Shown: positions 27,110 to 36,722, counted from the first letter of the stretch. The stretch: 64,000 nt of DNA from Pedobacter frigiditerrae (GCF_032678705.1 NZ_JAVTSS010000001.1:806001-870000), one strand, 5' to 3'. Program-made: numbers and translations. The notes: generated by a model from the letters alone, not told the origin.

Positions 27110-27880
27110 ATGAAAAAGAATAAACTATTTATAATCGCAGGAATCGTTATGATGATGTCCTCATTAGCATTTATCGTTCAACGTAAACCTGCTCTACACA
27201 CCATAGGCGATTCTACGGTTCGCAACTCGAATAAGGAAACTTGGGGATGGGGAACACCAATCGCAGCACTATTTGATACTACTAGATTACACGTAGAAAA
27301 TAATGCCATGGCAGGTAGAAGTACACGAACTTTTTTGTCTGAAGGTAGATGGGATAAAGTTTTAGAAACCTTAAAACCAGGAGATTTTGTAACCATGCAG
27401 TTTGGTCATAACGATGGAAGTGCACCTGATACTACAAAAGCTGGTCGCAGGGGAGTTTTAAGAGGAACTGGAGAAGAAACAAAAGTATTAACCTGGCCAG
27501 ATGGCAAAGTAGAAACTGTACACACTTATGGTTGGTATATCAGAAAATTTGTTCGTGAGACTAAGGCAAAAGGTGCAGTGCCGATTGTTGTTTCGATGAT
27601 ACCAAGAAATCAATTTAAAGATGGTAAGGTTTTACGAGCTGATCAAAATTTTGGCAAATGGGCTGCGGATGTGGCTAAAGAAGAAAATGCCTTTTTTGTT
27701 GATTTGAATAAAATTACAGGCGATAAATATGATGCAATGGGACCAGAAAAAGTAAAAGCCTTTTTCCCAGGCGACCATACCCATACCAACTTAGAGGGAG
27801 CTAAATTAAATGCTCAATCTGTTATAGAAGGCATTGAAGCATTGAAGGATTGTAAACTGAAAGAGTATATAAAAAAATAG
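27110..27880 (+). CDS. CE12 rhamnogalacturonan acetylesterase, exported (copy 1)
   Basis: A 256-residue SGNH hydrolase that removes acetyl groups from RG-I galacturonate. An N-terminal signal/anchor segment covers residues 1-23 (FIIAGIVMMMSSLAFIV), with no lipobox Cys. Block I is TIGDSTVRN with nucleophile Ser35, oxyanion Gly is in NNAMAGRSTRTF (block II), GHND at 99-102 is block III, and the Asp222/His225 pair lies in GDHTHTNLEGA (block V). The length and single-domain layout match classical fungal and Bacillus YesT-type RGAEs. It starts 53 bp after the large dyad and 201 bp after the GH2 stop, with a second CE12 immediately downstream. The two copies probably differ in acetyl position (O-2 versus O-3), but that is inference. 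Confidence 0.9.
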   Translation: MKKNKLFIIAGIVMMMSSLAFIVQRKPALHTIGDSTVRNSNKETWGWGTPIAALFDTTRLHVENNAMAGRSTRTFLSEGRWDKVLETLKPGDFVTMQFGHNDGSAPDTTKAGRRGVLRGTGEETKVLTWPDGKVETVHTYGWYIRKFVRETKAKGAVPIVVSMIPRNQFKDGKVLRADQNFGKWAADVAKEENAFFVDLNKITGDKYDAMGPEKVKAFFPGDHTHTNLEGAKLNAQSVIEGIEALKDCKLKEYIKK

Positions 27881-27881
27881 A

Positions 27882-27943
27882 TGTCAGTCTGAGCTTGTCG
27901 AAGACTAACTATTCCTAAATCCTTCGACAAGCTCAGGATGACA
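27882..27943. repeat. Intercistronic dyad (TGTCAGTCTGAGCTTGTCGAAG family)
   Basis: The arms TGTCAGTCTGAGCTTGTCGAAG and CCTTCGACAAGCTCAGGATGACA are inverted around about 17 bp. It is a variant of the 22551 and 33462 repeats, with GCTTGTC replacing GCGTAGTC in both arms, so base pairing has been conserved by compensatory change. Confidence 0.75.
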
Positions 27944-27980
27944 AGTCGCAATAAGAATAACCAAAAAATAAACACATAAA

Positions 27981-28769
27981 ATGAAAACAAAATATTTAAG
28001 TCTCGGATTAATCACCGCCTTTGTAGTGCTTTCTTCATGCATCGTTTTAAAACAAAATGAAAAACCTACCTTATTTTTAATTGGAGATTCTACGGTTAAA
28101 AACGGAAAAGGAAAAGGCGATGGCTCTTTATGGGGTTGGGGCAGTTTTATCGGAGAGCTTTTTGATACCAATAAAATTAATGTAGAAAACAATGCATTAG
28201 GTGGCACAAGCAGCCGTACTTTCCAAACCAATGGTTTATGGGAACCAGTTTTAGCTAAAATCAAAAAAGGAGATTATGTGATGATGCAATTTGGACATAA
28301 TGATAGCAGTCCGCTAGATGATACAGCTCGTGCTCGTGGAACCATAAAAGGAATTGGTACTGAAAGTAAGGAAATCTATAATCCAATCAAGAAAAAACAA
28401 GAAGTGGTTTTCACTTACGGATGGTATTTGCGCAAGTTTATCAATGATATTAAAGCAAAAGGAGCAACGCCAATTGTTTGTTCTCCAATTCCTCGTAATC
28501 CGGTAAAAGATGGAAAAATTGTTTTAGCAAATGATAGTTATGCAAAGTGGGCAGAAGAAGTAGCTAAAGCAGAAAATGTAGATTTTATTCCTTTAAATCA
28601 GTTGATAAAAGATAATTATGGTGCTGCTAGCGCAGATTTAGTTAAAACTTACTTCACCGAAAAAGACCATACACATACCAATGAAGCAGGTGCAAAACTA
28701 AACGCATCGTTAGTGGTTGCAGGTCTAAAAACATTGAAAAATTCTAAGTTAAATAAATATTTGAAGTAA
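27981..28769 (+). CDS. CE12 rhamnogalacturonan acetylesterase, lipoprotein (copy 2)
   Basis: 262 residues and paralogous to the CE12 upstream, but with a lipobox (VVLSSC, Cys20), so it is probably membrane anchored, perhaps on the outer membrane. Catalytic Ser37 lies in LIGDSTVKNGKG, GHND at 105-108, and Asp229/His232 in DHTHTNEAGA. It carries extra Lys/Gly residues after block I (NGKGKGDGSLWGWG). The difference in localisation from the preceding copy (lipoprotein versus non-lipidated) would place one esterase near SusCD and the other in the periplasm. It is the last gene of the PL11 operon, followed by a dyad and a good terminator. Confidence 0.9.
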   Translation: MKTKYLSLGLITAFVVLSSCIVLKQNEKPTLFLIGDSTVKNGKGKGDGSLWGWGSFIGELFDTNKINVENNALGGTSSRTFQTNGLWEPVLAKIKKGDYVMMQFGHNDSSPLDDTARARGTIKGIGTESKEIYNPIKKKQEVVFTYGWYLRKFINDIKAKGATPIVCSPIPRNPVKDGKIVLANDSYAKWAEEVAKAENVDFIPLNQLIKDNYGAASADLVKTYFTEKDHTHTNEAGAKLNASLVVAGLKTLKNSKLNKYLK

Positions 28770-28780
28770 GACGTTGGGGT

Positions 28781-28849
28781 ATGTAGGGGCAACCCTCGCG
28801 GTTGCCCAAGAAATACAATGGAGGGCAGAGGTAAACCCTGCCCCTACAT
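28781..28849. repeat. Dyad repeat after the CE12 operon
   Basis: ATGTAGGGGCA and TGCCCCTACAT are inverted arms. Inside, GCAACCCTCGCGGTTGC forms its own hairpin. It is a different sequence family from the other dyads in the window. Confidence 0.7.
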
Positions 28850-28913
28850 TTGCCTATCAGCAGGTGTCCTCACAACTCATTCTATTATCACTTCAACAAA
28901 TATGTTACGCTTT

Positions 28914-28959
28914 AAAAACCCTGTTAAACGCTTAAATTAGCCTTTAATAGGGTTTTTTG
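28914..28959 (+). terminator. Rho-independent terminator after the PL11-GH2-CE12 operon
   Basis: The stem AAAACCCTGTTAAA / TTTAATAGGGTTTT (one G-T wobble) with a 14-nt loop is followed by a T-run. It lies 145 bp after the last CE12 stop and just before the next ACAGGA operator. Confidence 0.75.
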
Positions 28960-28967
28960 TTATTATT

Positions 28968-29029
28968 ACAGGACACTACAGGTTGCCCATATCTCTATTA
29001 AAGCTTAATATAGTAGCTCCTAACCAAAT
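28968..29029 (+). promoter_or_regulatory. ACAGGA direct-repeat operator and CCAAAT box upstream of the GH2-GH105-RhaM operon
   Basis: ACAGGACACT-ACAGGT (28968-28983), 10-bp period. CCAAAT is at 29024-29029, 56 bp from the repeat start. The nearest in-frame starts are GTG 29033 and ATG 29066. It lies 9 bp after the preceding terminator, so a new transcript must begin here. Confidence 0.72.
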
Positions 29030-29065
29030 ATAGTGTATGTTAAAAGCATTCACTTTAACATTGAT

Positions 29066-31969
29066 ATGCTGATAAATCTATTTAAGTTAAAAAAATGGCA
29101 TTTACTTGCTGCCTTATTTCTATTCTTACTTTCTAGTGCTATACAAGCCCAAACAATTTCTATACAAGGTAAATGGCGATTTAAAATTGATGCCAATGAT
29201 GAAGGTTTAAAGGCAAAATGGTTTTCAACTGTTCTTCCAGAAACCATTAATCTCCCTGGTTCAATGAATGAAAATTTCAAGGGAGATGACATCACCCTTA
29301 AAACAAAGTGGACTGGAAGTATTTATGATAGTTCGTATTTCTATAATCCTAGTTTGGCCAAATATCGTCAAGCCAACAATATTAAAATCCCGTTTTGGTT
29401 AACGCCTAACAAACATTACGTTGGTGCAGCGTGGTATCAAAAAGATATTCAAATCCCAGCCGACTGGAATGGGAAAAGAATGGTTTTATCTTTAGAATAT
29501 CCTCATTCGGAAACCAGGGTGTGGATTGATGATGTAGAAATCGGTAGTCAATATACTTTTGTTGTAGCACAAAACTTCGAATTGCCAGCTAACTTAAAAA
29601 CTGGTAAACATACCATTACCTTACAAATTGATAACAGAATAAAAGCCATCAATGTTGGTCAAGATTCGCATAGTTTAACCGACCATACCCAAGGAAACTG
29701 GAATGGAGTTGTAGGTAAAATGTTTATCCAAGCAGGTTCTCCAATCTATTTTGAAGATGTGCAGGTTTATCCTGACTTAAAACACAAAGTTGCCAAAGTC
29801 AAAATCCAGCTAAAGGCTAATGCAAATGTTTCTTCAACAGGAAATATAACCTTATCAGCTACCAGTTTTAACACCAAACAAATTTTAAATGTTAAGCCCT
29901 TAACTAAAGCGTATTCCATCACAAACGGAAATGGTTCATTAGAAATTGAGTTGCCGATGGGCGATAAAATTGTAACGTGGGATGAATTTGACCCAGCGCT
30001 TTATCGTTTAAAAGCATCACTAGTTAGCAAAGATGGTAAAAAAGACGAAAAACAAATCCAGTTTGGGATGCGTGAATTTAAAGCCGTAGAAAGACATTTT
30101 GAAATTAACGGTAGACCAGTTTTTTTACGTGGAACCGCTAATAACTGCGAGTTTCCCCTAACAGGATACCCATCAATGGATGTAGAATCATGGGTTCGGA
30201 TTTTTAAAATATCAAAAGCACACGGATTAAATCACATGCGTTTCCATTCATGGTGTCCACCAGAAGCAGCATTTATTGCTGCCGATTTAATTGGTTTTTA
30301 CATTCAGCCCGAAGGTCCTAGTTGGGCCAATCATGGTACGTCTATTGGTAATGGACGTCCAATTGACCAATTCATTTATGATGAAACCAATCGAATGACT
30401 AAAAACTATGGCAATTATGCATCTTTTTGTATGATGGCTTATGGCAATGAACCTGCTGGGAAACAAGTAGAATATCTTACTAAGTTTAACGACTATTGGA
30501 AAGCAAAAGATAGCAGAAGATTATATACGGGTGCATCGGTAGGAGGTAGTTGGCCAGTAATTCCTAATAATGAATTTATGGTAAGGGCAGGAGCAAGGGG
30601 TTTAGATTGGAACAGGAAACCTGAAAGCATTTCTACTTATGCAAAACAGATTTCACAATTCACTGTACCTTTTGTTGCTCATGAAATGGGGCAATATTGC
30701 GTGTTCCCTAATTTTAAGGAGATTAAAAAATATACAGGAGCTTATAAAGCTAAAAACTTCGAGTTGTTTCAAGAAGATTTGAAAGACCATGACATGGGCG
30801 ACCAAGCTGAATCATTTTTAATGGCTTCAGGTAAGTTACAAGCGCTGTGTTATAAAAATGAAATAGAAAAAGCATTAAGAACACCCAATTATAGTGGTTA
30901 TCAGTTATTGTCGTTAAATGATTATCCTGGTCAAGGCACTGCTTTAATTGGTGTGTTGGATGCCTTTTGGGACGAAAAAGGATACATCACTGCTAAGGAA
31001 TTTAAAAGATTTTCTAACAGTACCGTTCCGCTAATCGAGGTGTCTAAATTTGTTTATACGAGCGATGAAAACTTCGAGCCTAAAATCGAGATTGCTCATT
31101 GGGGAAAAGCGCCAATAGATGCAAAAATTACAGCTAGATTAATCGATGAAAACGGTAAAGTAGTTTTTGCTTATAAATTCGGACCAAAAACTTTGAATGT
31201 TGGTGAAATTAATCAGATTGGCTCTTTTAAATATTCATCAAATCCTATTACCAAGGCAATAAAACTAAAATTAGAAGTGGCGATCGATGGAACTGAATTT
31301 GCAAACGATTGGGATTTCTGGTTTTACCCAACTTCACTTCCAGAAGTTAAAACCGACGTTTATTACACAACTGATTTAGATGATAAAGCAAGAGCCATAT
31401 TAAACAGCGGAGGAAAAGTATTTTTAAATGCTGCAGGAAAAGTAATTAAAGGAAAAGAAGTGGTGCAAACATTTTTACCGGTATTTTGGAATACCTCTTG
31501 GTTTAAAATGCGTCCTCCACATACTTTAGGTTTTGTAGTCGATCCAAAAAATCCAGCATTTGCTGAATTTCCAACTTCTTATCATAGCGATATGCAATGG
31601 TGGGAAATTGTAAATAGAACCCAAGTCATGAATTTAGAAGATTTCCCGAAAGGATTTAAACCTATTGTTCAGCCTATCGATACTTGGTTTTTAAATCGCC
31701 GTTTGGCTATGATTTTTGAAGCAAAAGTTGGTAATGGCAAGTTGATCGTTTCTAGTGCTAACTTATCATCAGATTTAAAAGGAATGCCAAGCGCCCAACA
31801 ATTGTATTATAGCTTGCAGAAATACATGGTTTCAGACCAATTTAATCCGAAATTTAACGTTGATTTCAATGTTGTAAAAGATATTTTTGAAACGCCATCT
31901 AAGCAAAAATTTGACACCTTTACTAAGGATAGTCCTGATGAGCTTAAACCTAAACCAAATTCTAATTAA
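29066..31969 (+). CDS. GH2-family large glycosidase (galactosidase/glucuronidase-like), secreted
   Basis: 967 residues from the ATG at 29066. A GTG at 29033 would add 11 residues and sits nearer the CCAAAT box, but the signal peptide (MLINLFKLKKWHLLAALF to IQAQ) is complete from 29066. Jelly-roll domain first (about 30-210), then an Ig-like domain. The barrel has acid/base Glu462 (MAYGNEPAG) and probable nucleophile Glu540 (VAHEMGQYCVFP). The last 230 residues are a long C-terminal extension with no motif I recognise. It is more distant from the two GH2 beta-galactosidase types here. The GH105 start lies 25 bp after its stop. Likely acts on RG-I side-chain or backbone oligosaccharides; the sugar cannot be named. 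Confidence 0.82.
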   Translation: MLINLFKLKKWHLLAALFLFLLSSAIQAQTISIQGKWRFKIDANDEGLKAKWFSTVLPETINLPGSMNENFKGDDITLKTKWTGSIYDSSYFYNPSLAKYRQANNIKIPFWLTPNKHYVGAAWYQKDIQIPADWNGKRMVLSLEYPHSETRVWIDDVEIGSQYTFVVAQNFELPANLKTGKHTITLQIDNRIKAINVGQDSHSLTDHTQGNWNGVVGKMFIQAGSPIYFEDVQVYPDLKHKVAKVKIQLKANANVSSTGNITLSATSFNTKQILNVKPLTKAYSITNGNGSLEIELPMGDKIVTWDEFDPALYRLKASLVSKDGKKDEKQIQFGMREFKAVERHFEINGRPVFLRGTANNCEFPLTGYPSMDVESWVRIFKISKAHGLNHMRFHSWCPPEAAFIAADLIGFYIQPEGPSWANHGTSIGNGRPIDQFIYDETNRMTKNYGNYASFCMMAYGNEPAGKQVEYLTKFNDYWKAKDSRRLYTGASVGGSWPVIPNNEFMVRAGARGLDWNRKPESISTYAKQISQFTVPFVAHEMGQYCVFPNFKEIKKYTGAYKAKNFELFQEDLKDHDMGDQAESFLMASGKLQALCYKNEIEKALRTPNYSGYQLLSLNDYPGQGTALIGVLDAFWDEKGYITAKEFKRFSNSTVPLIEVSKFVYTSDENFEPKIEIAHWGKAPIDAKITARLIDENGKVVFAYKFGPKTLNVGEINQIGSFKYSSNPITKAIKLKLEVAIDGTEFANDWDFWFYPTSLPEVKTDVYYTTDLDDKARAILNSGGKVFLNAAGKVIKGKEVVQTFLPVFWNTSWFKMRPPHTLGFVVDPKNPAFAEFPTSYHSDMQWWEIVNRTQVMNLEDFPKGFKPIVQPIDTWFLNRRLAMIFEAKVGNGKLIVSSANLSSDLKGMPSAQQLYYSLQKYMVSDQFNPKFNVDFNVVKDIFETPSKQKFDTFTKDSPDELKPKPNSN

Positions 31970-31994
31970 TTTGATATTCAATAAATCCATCCTA

Positions 31995-33119
31995 ATGAAA
32001 AGAACAATTCTAACTTCATTTATAGTATTCGCACTAACATTACAAAGTTTTGCTCAAAAAATCCCATCTCAGTCGAAGGTTTTAAAGGTTTTAAAACAAA
32101 CCAATGCTTATTTCATGAATAAGTGGCCAGATGCTGGGAAATCTATTTTTACCAATAAAGAAAGGCCAAGTAACATTTGGACAAGGGCAGTTTATTACGA
32201 AGGATTAATGGCTTTACATCAAATAAATCCTGATAAGGAATATTATGATTACGCTGTTCAATGGGGTGAAAAACATAAATGGGGATTAAGAAATGGCATC
32301 CAAACCAGAAATGGAGATGATCAGGCTTGCGGACAAACATTTATTGATTTATATAACATCGACCCAAAACCAGAAAGGATAAAAGACATTAAAGCTTCTA
32401 TGGATTTAATGATTAAATCTGGAAAGGTTAACGATTGGACTTGGATTGATGCCTTACAAATGGCGATGCCTGTGTTCGCTAAATTGGGTGTTTTAACAAA
32501 AGACGATACGTATTATGAGTATATGTATAAAATGTACATGCACACCAAAAATGTAGAAGGTGGTGGTTTATACAATGCAAAAGATGGTTTGTGGTGGAGA
32601 GATAAAGATTTTGTGCCACCTTACAAAGAACCCAATGGTAAAGATTGTTATTGGAGCAGAGGAAATGGTTGGGTAGTGGCAGCTTTAGTTAAGGTATTAG
32701 AAATTATGCCAGCCAATGCGCCTCATAGAGATGAATATTTAAAAACCTACCACGAAATGATCAAGGCTTTAGTGCCTTTACAACGTGAAGATGGTTTCTG
32801 GAATGTAAGTTTAGTAGATCCAACTCATTTTGGTGGTAAAGAAACTTCTGGCACTGCATTGTTCGTGTACGGAATGGCTTGGGGTGTAAATAAAGGCATT
32901 TTAGATAAAGCGGTTTACAAACCAATTATTGCCAAAGCTTGGAACGGTATGACTAAAAAAGCGGTTCAAAAAACAGGCTTTATTGGTTACATGCAAGGAA
33001 CAGGTAAAGAACCAAAAGATGGTCAGCCGGTTAGTTATACCAGTATGCCAGATTTTGAAGATTATGGTTTAGGTTGCTTTTTATTAGCTGGAACTGAAGT
33101 GTATAAGTTGAAGAAATAG
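31995..33119 (+). CDS. GH105 unsaturated rhamnogalacturonyl hydrolase, exported
   Basis: Removes the 4,5-unsaturated galacturonyl residue left by PL11, working on the disaccharide delta-GalA-Rha. It is 374 residues from the ATG at 31995, where a signal peptide begins ([21 protein letters not shown] region, cleavage near residue 20). The frame is open further upstream but that part overlaps the GH2 gene and reads as noise. (Alpha/alpha)6-barrel motifs are [11 protein letters not shown] with Asp110, [12 protein letters not shown] with Asp152 and [14 protein letters not shown], typical of YteR/YesR. Length matches the family. It is followed 10 bp later by the rhamnose mutarotase gene, linking product release to rhamnose use. 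Confidence 0.93.
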   Translation: MKRTILTSFIVFALTLQSFAQKIPSQSKVLKVLKQTNAYFMNKWPDAGKSIFTNKERPSNIWTRAVYYEGLMALHQINPDKEYYDYAVQWGEKHKWGLRNGIQTRNGDDQACGQTFIDLYNIDPKPERIKDIKASMDLMIKSGKVNDWTWIDALQMAMPVFAKLGVLTKDDTYYEYMYKMYMHTKNVEGGGLYNAKDGLWWRDKDFVPPYKEPNGKDCYWSRGNGWVVAALVKVLEIMPANAPHRDEYLKTYHEMIKALVPLQREDGFWNVSLVDPTHFGGKETSGTALFVYGMAWGVNKGILDKAVYKPIIAKAWNGMTKKAVQKTGFIGYMQGTGKEPKDGQPVSYTSMPDFEDYGLGCFLLAGTEVYKLKK

Positions 33120-33129
33120 AATAATTAAT

Positions 33130-33438
33130 ATGAAAACAGCATTTAAAATGAAGCTTAAGCCAGGTTTTACGGCTGAATATAAAAAACGCCATGACGAGAT
33201 TTGGCCAGAACTATCGGCTTTGCTAAAAGAAAATGGCGTAAGTGATTATACCATATTTTTAGATGAAGAAACTAATATTCTATTCGCTGTACAACAACAA
33301 AACGGTTCCTCATCACAAGATTTAGGAAGTACAGCCATAGTACAAAAATGGTGGGCATTCATGGCAGATATCATGGATACCAACCCAGATAATTCTCCAG
33401 TAAGTAAACCGTTGCTAGAAGTTTTTCATTTAGATTAG
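33130..33438 (+). CDS. rhaM: L-rhamnose mutarotase
   Basis: A 102-residue cytoplasmic protein interconverting alpha- and beta-L-rhamnose so that the isomerase pathway receives the right anomer. No signal peptide. Conserved active-site residues of RhaM are in place: Tyr17 and His21 in [13 protein letters not shown], Tyr40 in [10 protein letters not shown], and Trp74-Trp75 in [19 protein letters not shown]. Length equals the family norm of about 104. It lies 10 bp after GH105 in the same transcript and is the only cytoplasmic metabolic enzyme seen in the window. The isomerase, kinase and rhamnose permease must be elsewhere. Confidence 0.95.
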   Translation: MKTAFKMKLKPGFTAEYKKRHDEIWPELSALLKENGVSDYTIFLDEETNILFAVQQQNGSSSQDLGSTAIVQKWWAFMADIMDTNPDNSPVSKPLLEVFHLD

Positions 33439-33461
33439 AAGCCAAATAAAATCAAAAAAGA

Positions 33462-33532
33462 TGTCAACCTGAGCGTAGTCGAAGGAATCTTTTTTGATTA
33501 TAATGGGTCTTCGACTACGCTCGGACTGACAC
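33462..33532. repeat. Dyad repeat, CTTCGACTACGCTC family
   Basis: TGTCAACCTGAGCGTAGTCGAAGGA and TCTTCGACTACGCTCGGACTGACA are inverted around an AT-rich loop. It closely matches 22551-22611. It is the first of three different dyads stacked between RhaM and GH106. Confidence 0.75.
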
Positions 33533-33538
33533 ACCTTA

Positions 33539-33608
33539 TCTTATCGGTCGGTGTCTCACCGACCGAAACAAGCAATAATTTCGGCAGGTGGAGACACCAG
33601 CCGATAGG
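33539..33608. repeat. Dyad repeat, TCGGTCGGTGTCTC family
   Basis: TATCGGTCGGTGTCTCACC is mirrored by GGTGGAGACACCAGCCGATA with small mismatches. A one-armed relative (CCTATCGGTTGGAGAGACACC) occurs at 59097-59117. Confidence 0.7.
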
Positions 33609-33657
33609 CGAATTAACTAGCAGAGGGTAATCCTATGCTATAGACTTTTTTAAAAGG

Positions 33658-33749
33658 AAACACCCCGGTATTCGACCACCCCTCTAAAAGAGGGGAATGT
33701 AAATCGCAATTCCCCTCCTTTGGAGGGATGCCTGAAAGGCGGGGTGGTT
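33658..33749. repeat. GC-rich dyad repeat, copy 2
   Basis: Near-identical to 3028-3118: the same CCCCTCTAAAAGAGGGG and CCCCTCCTTTGGAGGG hairpins within ACCACCC/GGGTGGT arms. It lies 69 bp before the GH106 start, as copy 1 lies 51 bp before an esterase gene. Confidence 0.75.
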
Positions 33750-33817
33750 AGACTGTAATTTAATGCCGGCAACTTGTTTTAAGTTTTTTAATGCCTACAA
33801 ACAATAAATATTACCCC

Positions 33818-36589
33818 ATGAAAAGATTTTTTTCTATACTCGTTATTACCTTATCCATTGTTAACTATTCATTTGCACAAATAACCAAAACCGTTTGGCC
33901 AGTGATGGAAAAACAAATGAAACCTTGGGTACGCTGGTGGTGGATGGGCAGTGCTGTTGATGAAAAAAACTTGAGTCAGAATTTAATGACCTACCAAAAA
34001 GCAGGAATTGGCGGTGTAGAAATTACGCCAATTTATGGTGCTGTCGGTTATGAAGCTCGGTACATAGATTTCCTATCACCCAAATGGATGGACATGTTGA
34101 AGTTCACCGTCAATAAATCTAATAGTTTGGGTTTAGGAGTGGATATGAATACTGGTACGGGTTGGCCATTTGGTGGACCACAAGTTAAGCCTGAAAATGC
34201 AGCTACCAAACTCATCACTCAAAAATATATAGTTAAAGAAGGCGAGAAATTAAATGAGCCTTTAAAAGTTAAAGAAACTAAACAAGAAAGTGCCAAGTTG
34301 CAAGCTTTAACTGCTTATGGTCCTAACGGTGAAATTTTAAATCTGATAAACCAAGTAGAACCGAATGGTAATTTAAACTGGTCGCCTATAAAAGGTGACT
34401 GGGAATTATATGCCTTATTTGCAGGTAAAACACGTCAAATGGTTAAACGTGCTGCTCCAGGTGGCGAAGGCTTTACTTTAGACCACTTAGATAAAGCTTC
34501 AGTAGCGGTTTACTTGAATAGATTTAATACTGCCTTTGGAAATAAATCACAAGGTATTAGGTCGTTTTTTAATGATAGTTATGAAGTTTATGGGGCCAAT
34601 TGGACACCAACTTTTTTTGATGAATTTAAAAAGAATAGGGGCTACGATTTAAGAAATTATCTGAGGGAATTGGTGGGTGATAATGGAAATAAAGAAATCA
34701 TTGCTAGGGTAAAATCTGATTACAGGGAAACAATGAACGACCTATTGCTAAACAATTTCACCAAACCTTGGACCAATTGGGCACATCAGTATAAATCCTT
34801 AACTAAAAACCAATCACATGGCTCACCAGGTAACTTATTAGACTTATATAGTGCAGTAGATATTCCCGAAACAGAAACTTTTGGCTCAAGCTATTTTCCT
34901 ATACCAGGATTACGAAGAAATAAAGAGGACATTCGTAATGTAAATCCAGACCCAATGATGAGTAAATTTGCTTCATCAGCAGCACATACCACGGGTAAAA
35001 AACTCGTATCGTCAGAAACCTTCACTTGGTTAACAGAACATTTTAAAACCTCATTTTCTCAGTGTAAACCAGAGGCGGAACAATTGTTTCTTTCTGGTGT
35101 GAACCATATTTTTTATCACGGTACAACCAACTCTCCTTCAGATGCGGTTTGGCCAGGTTGGTTGTTTTATGCATCGGTTCAAATGAACCCAACTAATAGT
35201 TTGTGGCCACAAATAGACGGCTTAAATAATTATATCGCTCGTTGTCAATCTGTGTTACAAGCAGGCAAGGCCGATAACGAATTGTTAATTTATTGGCCAG
35301 TATATGATGTTTGGAATCAAGCAAAAGGGTTAGACATCGCCCTAAAAGTACACGATGTTGATGATTGGTTGCACCCAACTCCATTCTATAAATTAGCTGT
35401 TAACCTATCAAAAACTGGTTATTCTTTTGATTTTGCATCAGATAATTTATTGTCACAGTCTTCGGTAGAAAATGGTTTGGTTAAAACAGCGACAAACGCA
35501 TCTCCTTATAAAGTATTAATTGTTCCACAATGTGAAATGATGGATTTAAAAACCTTGAATAAAATCATAACGCTAGCTAATGCAGGCGCTACAGTTATAT
35601 TTCAAGAATTACCAAAAGATGTTCCGGGGTTAAATGATTTAAGCGTAAGACAAATTCAATTAAAAACTGCTTTGGCAAAATTAGCATTTGTTAACCTACC
35701 AAACGGAGTTAAAGAATTTAAAACTGGCAAGGGTCAAATCCTTTTAGCTAATGATGTTGAAAAAGCATTACAATATAAAGCTATCAACAGGGAAGAGTTA
35801 ACAGATTCAGGTTTGCAATTTATCCGTAGGGATATTAGTGGTGGAAAATATTATTATATCGTAAATCATACTGCCAAAGCCATTGATGCATATTTGCCAG
35901 TTAACGAAGCTGGCCATGTCTTATTTATGGATCCTCTAAATGGCGCTTATGGTTTAGCTAGCACTAAGGTAGAAGATGGGCAGTTTAAAACGAGGTTTCA
36001 GCTCAAATCTGGAGAAAGCATCATCTTAAAAATTACAAAAGCAAAACCTGCTTCTATAAATTTGTGGGGTTACTTAAAAATACCAGGTACAGCAATTACT
36101 TTCACCAAACCATGGAACTTGCACTTTTCACAAGGCGGACCAGCTTTACCAGCAGATCAGAAACTTGAAAATTTAATCTCCTGGACAGAACTACTTGATG
36201 AAAGATTAAAATCATTTTCAGGAACTGGAGTATATACTACAACCTTTAAACTACCTGTAAAAAATGCAAAGGAATATATATTAAGCTTAAACCAAGTTGA
36301 TGAAAGTGCAAGAGTATTTATTAATGGTCAAGAAGTTGGCATCCTATGGAGTATTCCTTTCGAAACAAGGATAGGGAAGTATCTAAAAGTTGGCAATAAT
36401 ATCATTAAAATAGAGGTGGTTAACCTAATGGCAAACCGCATTCGCGATATGGATATTCAAAAAATCAAATGGAGAAATTACCATGAAATCAATTTTGTAG
36501 ACATTAACTACAAAGATTTTGATGCTGCTAAATGGGATATAATGCCTTCAGGATTGTTAGGACCGGTAGTTATAACACCCTACAACTAA
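33818..36589 (+). CDS. GH106 alpha-L-rhamnosidase, secreted
   Basis: A 923-residue inverting alpha-L-rhamnosidase expected to release rhamnose from RG-I oligosaccharides after GH105 action. The ATG at 33818 opens the signal peptide (MKRFFSILVITLSIVNYSFAQ region, cleavage near residue 20). An ATG 27 bp upstream (33791) would only add a polar leader. The family-typical start PWVRWWWMGSAVDEKNL (36-52), GIGGVEITPIYG and VDMNTGTGWPFGGP are all present. The mid barrel contains the FFNDSYEVYGANWTP and VSSETFTWLTEHF motifs, where catalytic acids lie. A C-terminal beta-sandwich has GTGVYTTTFKLP and VFINGQEVGILW. No ACAGGA repeat precedes it, so it is either read through from the RhaM operon or has another promoter. 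Confidence 0.92.
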   Translation: MKRFFSILVITLSIVNYSFAQITKTVWPVMEKQMKPWVRWWWMGSAVDEKNLSQNLMTYQKAGIGGVEITPIYGAVGYEARYIDFLSPKWMDMLKFTVNKSNSLGLGVDMNTGTGWPFGGPQVKPENAATKLITQKYIVKEGEKLNEPLKVKETKQESAKLQALTAYGPNGEILNLINQVEPNGNLNWSPIKGDWELYALFAGKTRQMVKRAAPGGEGFTLDHLDKASVAVYLNRFNTAFGNKSQGIRSFFNDSYEVYGANWTPTFFDEFKKNRGYDLRNYLRELVGDNGNKEIIARVKSDYRETMNDLLLNNFTKPWTNWAHQYKSLTKNQSHGSPGNLLDLYSAVDIPETETFGSSYFPIPGLRRNKEDIRNVNPDPMMSKFASSAAHTTGKKLVSSETFTWLTEHFKTSFSQCKPEAEQLFLSGVNHIFYHGTTNSPSDAVWPGWLFYASVQMNPTNSLWPQIDGLNNYIARCQSVLQAGKADNELLIYWPVYDVWNQAKGLDIALKVHDVDDWLHPTPFYKLAVNLSKTGYSFDFASDNLLSQSSVENGLVKTATNASPYKVLIVPQCEMMDLKTLNKIITLANAGATVIFQELPKDVPGLNDLSVRQIQLKTALAKLAFVNLPNGVKEFKTGKGQILLANDVEKALQYKAINREELTDSGLQFIRRDISGGKYYYIVNHTAKAIDAYLPVNEAGHVLFMDPLNGAYGLASTKVEDGQFKTRFQLKSGESIILKITKAKPASINLWGYLKIPGTAITFTKPWNLHFSQGGPALPADQKLENLISWTELLDERLKSFSGTGVYTTTFKLPVKNAKEYILSLNQVDESARVFINGQEVGILWSIPFETRIGKYLKVGNNIIKIEVVNLMANRIRDMDIQKIKWRNYHEINFVDINYKDFDAAKWDIMPSGLLGPVVITPYN

Positions 36590-36722
36590 TAGAAGTTTGA
36601 ATTATTTTTTATTTTTTTTAATAAAAAGGGCTAAAATTTTAAGGTTAAATAGCTAACTAAATCGATTTATACCACCGTTAGTGGCTATGCTATTTTTTGT
36701 GATAATATTTTATAATAAATTG

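Noticed and set aside
31887..31994. Extended N-terminus of the GH105 frame
   Set aside because: It overlaps the end of the GH2 gene and lacks protein-like character; the signal peptide begins at 31995.
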